From Bacillota bacterium (GTDB lineage: Bacteria; Bacillota; Clostridia; Peptostreptococcales; Anaerovoracaceae), in assembly GCA_022793795.1 (NCBI GenBank), contig JAAWDM010000053.1, positions 1 through 64,000 of the forward strand: a DNA stretch of 64,000 nucleotides, read 5' to 3'. The notes under the pieces were generated by a model. That model searched no databases and had not been told where the DNA came from. It saw nothing but the letters and a program-made list of their open reading frames with translations. The stretch's first letter is position 1, and every line of letters begins with the position of its first letter. Both the position numbers and the translations under genes were made by a program. Shown here in pieces: positions 59,850 to 64,000 of the stretch.

Positions 59850-60626
59850 ATGGGCGGTCAGATTTTGAGTAAAATACGTCGATTAAACTGGGTTTTGTGC
59901 GAGACCACCACAGGCAGCTTGTCTTACCAAGAACTCAGTGAAAATCTGTGCGAGCTGATTGGCGCTAACGTATTGATCTTTGATATCGGTGGTCATGTAT
60001 TGGGCTCTGCCTATCATAATATCGAAGACAAATCCACCATTGGAAACAGTGGCGAGGCAGAGAAGATCATAGAGTATGATAATGCCCAGTTTTTAGGAAT
60101 CGATCAGTGTGCCGCTAATCTTTATGGCGATGATATGAAAGCGTTGCTGGGTGAGGAGTACGCCATGGCGGAAAAATATCATACCATTGTCCCCATTGTC
60201 TGCGGCGGAAACCGCCTTGGAACCTTACTTCTGACCCGGCGGGAGGAGCGTTTCGATGACGAAGACTTAGCCCTCTGCGAGTATGGAGCCACGGTAGTAG
60301 GGTTGGAGATTCAGCGACACAATGCCTTAAGACAGGCCCAGCTCGACCAGCTTCGTCTCATGGTTGACATCGCCATCGATACACTGTCCTATTCGGAAAA
60401 ACGGGCGATTCAAAAGATTATGCTGGAAATGGAGGAGGACGAGGGGCTAATCGTAGCCAGTAAAATTGCTTCTGCCTATGGATTGACCAATTCGGTCATT
60501 GTCAACGCCCTTCGTAAACTGGAAAGCGCAGGGCTCCTGGAGGCCAAGTCTCTAGGTATGAAGGGCACCAGAATCAAGGTCCATAATCCTTATTTAAAGG
60601 AAGGCGTGGAGCGGTTAAAGGTGTGA
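59850..60626 (+). CDS. codY: Global regulator CodY
   Basis: CodY is the GTP- and branched-chain-amino-acid-sensing repressor of Firmicutes. The 258-residue protein has a GAF domain (residues 20-160; I-F-D-I-G-G-H-V-L-G) and a C-terminal winged helix (I-A-S-A-Y-G-L-T-N-S-V-I-V-N-A-L-R-K-L-E-S-A-G). The helix-turn-helix A-S-K-I-A...S-V-I-V-N-A-L-R-K-L-E is close to that of B. subtilis. It follows hslVU as in the clpQY-codY operon. Confidence 0.95.
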   Translation: MGGQILSKIRRLNWVLCETTTGSLSYQELSENLCELIGANVLIFDIGGHVLGSAYHNIEDKSTIGNSGEAEKIIEYDNAQFLGIDQCAANLYGDDMKALLGEEYAMAEKYHTIVPIVCGGNRLGTLLLTRREERFDDEDLALCEYGATVVGLEIQRHNALRQAQLDQLRLMVDIAIDTLSYSEKRAIQKIMLEMEEDEGLIVASKIASAYGLTNSVIVNALRKLESAGLLEAKSLGMKGTRIKVHNPYLKEGVERLKV

Positions 60627-60646
60627 TAAAATCAGAAATGTAATGG

Positions 60647-60688
60647 AAAGCCTGCCGGAAGGAGAAAGTTCCTAGAGGCGGGCTTTTT
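60647..60688 (+). terminator. Rho-independent terminator of the codY operon
   Basis: AAAGCCTGCC and GGCGGGCTTT pair (one G-T pair) with a T-run at the end, 20 bp after the codY stop. Confidence 0.85.
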
Positions 60689-60713
60689 CTGTTTCTACGA
60701 TTCATAGGGTGAA

Positions 60714-60742
60714 ATGACAGAAAGCCAATGATATACTATACA
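60714..60742 (+). promoter_or_regulatory. Promoter of the XRE-family regulator gene
   Basis: ATGACA (60714-60719) and TATACA (60737-60742) with a 17-bp spacer. The start is 25 bp downstream, behind AGGAGGGAG. Confidence 0.55.
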
Positions 60743-60767
60743 AAAATCTAGGAGGGAGAAAACGATT

Positions 60768-61295
60768 ATGAAACAAAATAGCTGCAGCATGTGCGGTATG
60801 TTCATCAAACAACTGCGCTGTGAAAAGGGGTGGACACAGGCGGAACTGGCCAATCGTCTCAGCGTAACTGATAAGGCTGTATCTCGTTGGGAGACGGGTA
60901 AAGGATATCCTGAAGTCACCATCATACCGGAACTTGCCAAGATACTAGATGTGACCATAGGCGAACTTTTAAGCGGTCAGCGGATTTTACCGGAATTACA
61001 GCAGAATCAGACGGAAAAGTTGCTTTTGGAAAATTTAAAAGGTAATCGAGATCGAATGGTGGTTGCTGGCGGCGGACTTATCATATGCAGTATCGTCATG
61101 GTGATATTGGCCCTGAATCTGTGGCGCGGCTTTGGCTATGGTTCTGACGCTTTCAGTGGATTTCATCGTGTCATGGAAAATGGAGGTTTTGGATTTTTAT
61201 CCCAGGTTCTTATGGTGGTTCTGCCACTGATTTCAATAGGTCTTTCCGGCTATATTCTCTGGGAAGGAGACAGAAGCGAAAAAAATAGACCGTAG
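60768..61295 (+). CDS. XRE-type HTH regulator with two membrane helices
   Basis: Residues 9-65 are a helix-turn-helix of the HTH_3 type (G-W-T-Q-A-E-L-A-N-R-L-S-V-T-D-K-A-V-S-R-W-E-T-G-K-G-Y-P). After a linker the protein has two membrane helices (near 100-117 and 145-163). Such membrane-tethered XRE regulators are common in Clostridia; signals and targets are unknown. The tail R-S-E-K-N-R-P is followed by a hairpin that overlaps the next gene's ribosome binding site. Confidence 0.85.
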   Translation: MKQNSCSMCGMFIKQLRCEKGWTQAELANRLSVTDKAVSRWETGKGYPEVTIIPELAKILDVTIGELLSGQRILPELQQNQTEKLLLENLKGNRDRMVVAGGGLIICSIVMVILALNLWRGFGYGSDAFSGFHRVMENGGFGFLSQVLMVVLPLISIGLSGYILWEGDRSEKNRP

Positions 61296-61300
61296 GCACT

Positions 61301-61337
61301 TACCCCCGGCTCACAGCATATACTGTTATCGGGGGTA
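61301..61337 (+). promoter_or_regulatory. Hairpin covering the yunB ribosome binding site
   Basis: TACCCCCG (61301-61308) and CGGGGGTA (61330-61337) form a perfect 8-bp stem followed by TTTTT and ATG. The right arm is the only G-rich sequence that could act as ribosome binding site for yunB. It can act as terminator of the XRE gene and also limit yunB translation. Confidence 0.6.
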
Positions 61338-61342
61338 TTTTT

Positions 61343-61972
61343 ATGCGTAGAGTAATCGTCATACTGATTGGGATTGCCTTGATAGTATGTGGCATAGGAT
61401 TCTGGTTTAAAGATGCTTATGGGGAAAGTATCGACAGTACTGCACAAGCTGTTGCAGTTAATGTAGTGGCAATAAAGATCAATCAGACCTTAAAGGATGG
61501 CATCTACAATGAGGATTTAGAAGGGGATTTACTACATATTGAGCGAGATGATCAAGGAAATGTTAAATATATAGAGGCCAATTCCAGGCTTATAAATAAG
61601 CTGATATTGGCTTTTAGTACAGGAATGGATGAAAACTATAGCCTGGGAGATACGACCAAAGTACCGGTGAATTTAGGTGTTCTGACGGGTAGCAGGCTAC
61701 TCTCCCAGCTTCCAATGACAGTAAATGTAAAGGTGATGCCTTTGAGCCTGACCAAGTTTCAATGCGAAACGGAGTTTGTAACAGAGGGAATTAACCAGAC
61801 CAGATATAAGGTATACTGTACAGTGAACAGCCAGGTTCAGATTTTAGCGCCTTTTACCAGAAAGACGGCTGAAATCAGCAGAAAAGTGCTTTTAGCAGAG
61901 GCTATTATCGTAGGCGGCGTACCGGATAGCTATGTAAAAGTGCCACAGGAAGACATTTTGGATGTAACATAA
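61343..61972 (+). CDS. yunB: YunB-type sporulation protein
   Basis: The 209-residue protein has an N-terminal membrane helix (residues 3-22) and an extracytoplasmic domain with the YunB pattern: A-N-S-R-L-I-N-K-L, V-P-V-N-L-G-V-L-T-G-S-R-L-L and G-I-N-Q-T-R-Y-K-V-Y. YunB is made in the mother cell under SigE control in Bacillus; its molecular role is unknown. In contrast to nearby genes no AGGAGG is seen, only GGGGG inside the hairpin. Confidence 0.88.
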   Translation: MRRVIVILIGIALIVCGIGFWFKDAYGESIDSTAQAVAVNVVAIKINQTLKDGIYNEDLEGDLLHIERDDQGNVKYIEANSRLINKLILAFSTGMDENYSLGDTTKVPVNLGVLTGSRLLSQLPMTVNVKVMPLSLTKFQCETEFVTEGINQTRYKVYCTVNSQVQILAPFTRKTAEISRKVLLAEAIIVGGVPDSYVKVPQEDILDVT

Positions 61973-62006
61973 ACATACTATAAATAGAAAACCGAGACAA
62001 TATATT

Positions 62007-62036
62007 TTGCAAAGTAAGAGGAATTTGTGGTAAAAT
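62007..62036 (+). promoter_or_regulatory. Promoter directly before the hflX start codon
   Basis: TTGCAA (62007-62012) and TAAAAT (62031-62036) with an 18-bp spacer. The start point would be close to the A of the ATG at 62043, which has no clear ribosome binding site. Confidence 0.45.
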
Positions 62037-62042
62037 AACTTT

Positions 62043-63326
62043 ATGCTTAGATTTAATGAAAACAATGAAGTGATTAGAGATGATGAATACAGAGCCATTT
62101 TAGTAGGGCTTCAGCGTGAGCAGGATATTTCCTATTCCATGGAAGAATTGAAAGGACTGGCGGAGGCGGCTGATGTGGAGGTTCTGGGTATGATGATTCA
62201 AAACCTGGAACGTCCTAATACAGCTACCTTAATCGGAAAGGGAAAAGTCTGCGAACTGACGGAGATGGTACGCAATATGGAGGCGGATACGGTCATTTTT
62301 AATGATGAACTGACCGGGATGCAGCTCCGCAATTTAGAGGATGCAGTAGGGGTTCGAGTCATTGACAGAACCATTTTGATACTGGATATCTTTGCGGATC
62401 GGGCATCGTCCAGAGAGGGAAAACTGCAGGTAGAACTGGCTCAGCTTCAATATCGGATGCCACGTCTAACCGGTTTTGGTAAGTCTCTGTCCAGATTGGG
62501 TGGCGGCATCGGTACCAGAGGGCCGGGAGAGAAGAAGCTAGAGACCGATAGACGGCATATCGAAAAGCGGATGAACGACATTAAAGCCGAGCTTTCCCAG
62601 ATGAAGAATACGCGAAACGTGCAGCGGGCCCGACGGGAAAAGAATGAAATTCCGGTGGTGGCGCTGGTGGGTTATACCAATTCAGGTAAATCGGCTTTGA
62701 TGAACAGAATTCTTACGGGGATAGAGCGGGAGGAAAAGTCTGTATTTGAAAAGGATATGCTTTTTGCTACCCTGGATACCCAGCAGAGACAGGTAAGCTT
62801 GGATGCAAGTCATCAGTTTATTTTAGTAGATACAGTGGGATTTGTCAGCAAGCTGCCTCACAGTCTGGTCAGCGCCTTTAAGGCCACCCTGGAGGAAGTG
62901 AGATATGCTGACCTGCTGATCCATGTGGTGGATACCTCCTATGAAAACCACGATTTTCACATTGATGTGACCAATCAGGTATTATCTGAGATTGGAGCAG
63001 GGGACAAGGAAAAGATTTTGGCGTATAATAAGATAGACCTGGTAGATTCCAGCGTAGTGGTGGTTAGGCCTGGAGAGGAAAGCCTATTTATTTCCGCTAA
63101 AGAAAATATCAATATCGACAAGCTCCTTTCCTTGGTGCAAAGCAAAATCTTTTCATCTCTGGTGTCTGCCCGTCTACTAGTTCCATATAGCCGTGGCGAT
63201 ATCTCTTCTTATCTGTGTGAAAAGGCTGCGGTAAAGAAGATGGAGTATCGGGAGAAAGGCACATATTTGGAAGTAGAGCTAAAAGAGGCGGATTATCGGA
63301 GGCTTGCAGAGTATGAAATTGTATAG
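62043..63326 (+). CDS. hflX: GTPase HflX
   Basis: The 427-residue protein has the HflX N-terminal domain (G-M-Q-L-R-N-L-E, I-L-D-I-F-A-D-R-A-S-S-R-E-G-K-L-Q-V-E-L-A-Q-L), the linker G-P-G-E-K-K-L-E-T-D-R-R and a GTPase domain with G1 G-Y-T-N-S-G-K-S (near 205), G3 D-T-V-G-F and G4 N-K-I-D. HflX splits ribosomes stalled by heat or antibiotics. The ORF extends 22 bases into the next gene's track start, and 14 bases beyond the chosen YigZ start. Confidence 0.95.
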   Translation: MLRFNENNEVIRDDEYRAILVGLQREQDISYSMEELKGLAEAADVEVLGMMIQNLERPNTATLIGKGKVCELTEMVRNMEADTVIFNDELTGMQLRNLEDAVGVRVIDRTILILDIFADRASSREGKLQVELAQLQYRMPRLTGFGKSLSRLGGGIGTRGPGEKKLETDRRHIEKRMNDIKAELSQMKNTRNVQRARREKNEIPVVALVGYTNSGKSALMNRILTGIEREEKSVFEKDMLFATLDTQQRQVSLDASHQFILVDTVGFVSKLPHSLVSAFKATLEEVRYADLLIHVVDTSYENHDFHIDVTNQVLSEIGAGDKEKILAYNKIDLVDSSVVVVRPGEESLFISAKENINIDKLLSLVQSKIFSSLVSARLLVPYSRGDISSYLCEKAAVKKMEYREKGTYLEVELKEADYRRLAEYEIV

Positions 63327-63942
63327 TACGGTCTATAAAGAAGGAACAGCAGAACAAATCATTGAAAAGTCCAGATTTATTGCTTATGTGAGACCAGTAG
63401 AGAACAGGCAGCAAGCAGATGATTTTATTGCCGCTATAAAAAAGAAGCATAAAGACGCAACCCACAATGTGCCGGCCATGGTCATTGGGGATAAGTTTCA
63501 GATTCAATGGGCTAGCGACGATGGGGAGCCCCAGGGTACCAGTGGAGCGCCCATTGTGCAGATGCTAGTTAAAGAGGGGATTACCAATGTAGCAGTGGTA
63601 GTAACCCGTTATTTTGGCGGCATAAAGCTGGGAACCGGCGGACTTGTGCGGGCATATACCAGCAGCGCTAAACTGGGTCTTGCTGCAGCGGAACTGTGTG
63701 ATGTAGAGGCGCGGACTGTTTTATCCTATGAGGCGGAATATACCCATTTGACCAAAATTCAAAATCTGGCAGGGGAAGGAGCTTTTCAAATTGAGGATCT
63801 GACATATACGGATTTGGTAACCTTGAAGATTTCCTGTCAGCCTGAAGAGGGGGAGGCTGTGTTGTCCATGCTGTCCAATCTGACAGCTGGACGGGGACGT
63901 TTAAAGGCGCAGGAGGTCTGTAAAGTGAAATGCCCAAAATGA
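63313..63942 (+). CDS. YigZ/IMPACT-family protein
   Basis: ATG 63313 (GGAGG ten bases upstream) gives 209 residues. The IMPACT domain has I-E-K-S-R-F-I-A-Y-V, S-D-D-G-E-P-Q-G-T-S-G-A-P and V-V-V-T-R-Y-F-G-G-I-K-L-G-T-G-G-L-V-R-A-Y, and the C-terminal DUF1949 domain (residues 138-205) completes the bacterial form. Function is not well known; a role in translation is suspected from the eukaryotic relative. It overlaps the hflX stop by 14 bases. The last 58 bases of the window after it are AT-rich with no gene. Confidence 0.93.
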   Translation: MKLYSTVYKEGTAEQIIEKSRFIAYVRPVENRQQADDFIAAIKKKHKDATHNVPAMVIGDKFQIQWASDDGEPQGTSGAPIVQMLVKEGITNVAVVVTRYFGGIKLGTGGLVRAYTSSAKLGLAAAELCDVEARTVLSYEAEYTHLTKIQNLAGEGAFQIEDLTYTDLVTLKISCQPEEGEAVLSMLSNLTAGRGRLKAQEVCKVKCPK

Positions 63943-64000
63943 TCTAAAATGGTAATCAATGGCCAAAAATTTACAAAAAAAGAGAAAAATTTTTACAAAC

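Overview
The window looks like the chromosome of an endospore-forming, low-to-mid GC Bacillota, most likely a member of the Clostridia. The pointers are a CodY gene next to hslVU and topA, YunB and YlmC/YmxH-type sporulation proteins, a TepA/ClpP-like protein, an IspH-ribosomal protein S1 fusion (typical of Clostridia), a Firmicutes-style Tad pilus locus with a DUF5702 protein, strong AGGAGG-type ribosome binding sites, and several flavin/Fe-S enoate reductases as found in gut anaerobes. The genus cannot be fixed from the sequence. I found no rRNA, tRNA, CRISPR array or intact insertion sequence.

Layout. 1-3.1 kb: the end of a YCII-like gene, a decayed 600-bp stretch, then a low-molecular-weight phosphatase, a YczE-like membrane protein and rlmN. 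3.1-7.5 kb: an operon of an SPFH/zinc-ribbon protein, a four-helix membrane protein and a large zinc ribbon-TIR-repeat-TM-DUF6273 protein; this is the best candidate for an undescribed system. 7.5-9.5 kb: a 271-bp element with perfect 15-bp inverted ends and internal hairpins, a small P-loop protein, a Nudix hydrolase, and a two-copy structured tandem repeat. 9.5-18.8 kb: a secreted CAP protein, then a tightly packed run of ygiQ, an acyl-CoA ligase, an orphan DNA methylase, a YitT protein, a lipase-like hydrolase and a ThrE-type exporter. 18.9-20.4 kb: a visibly AT-rich two-gene islet (DUF4869 protein plus P-loop protein).

20.4-33.5 kb: two parallel catabolic-looking modules. The first is TetR regulator, enoate reductase and AEC transporter, with a perfect operator over the predicted transcription start. 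The second is a MerR regulator divergent from two M28-type peptidases, a YkvI transporter and a second enoate reductase; both MerR-side promoters have the 19-bp spacer and central dyad diagnostic of MerR control. Between the modules lie ylmC/ymxH, tepA and an alpha/beta hydrolase.

33.6-40.3 kb: a Tad/Flp pilus locus (tadZ, tadA, tadB, tadC, flp, TadE-like proteins, DUF5702, DUF6382-like). The promoter of tadA is preceded by two pairs of sequences that match the Spo0A box, each pair with a 10-bp period, which suggests pilus expression is tied to the sporulation phosphorelay. 40.4-44.8 kb: SPOR protein, rarA, ispH-rpsA and a small acidic lipoprotein. 44.9-50.9 kb (minus strand): a cation-homeostasis block with trkA, two trkH paralogues, a CBS protein and a Na+/Ca2+ exchanger. 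51.1-64 kb: MBL-fold hydrolase, HAD phosphatase, then housekeeping genes yraN, yifB, dprA, topA, hslV, hslU, codY, followed by an XRE-family membrane regulator, yunB, hflX and a YigZ/IMPACT protein.
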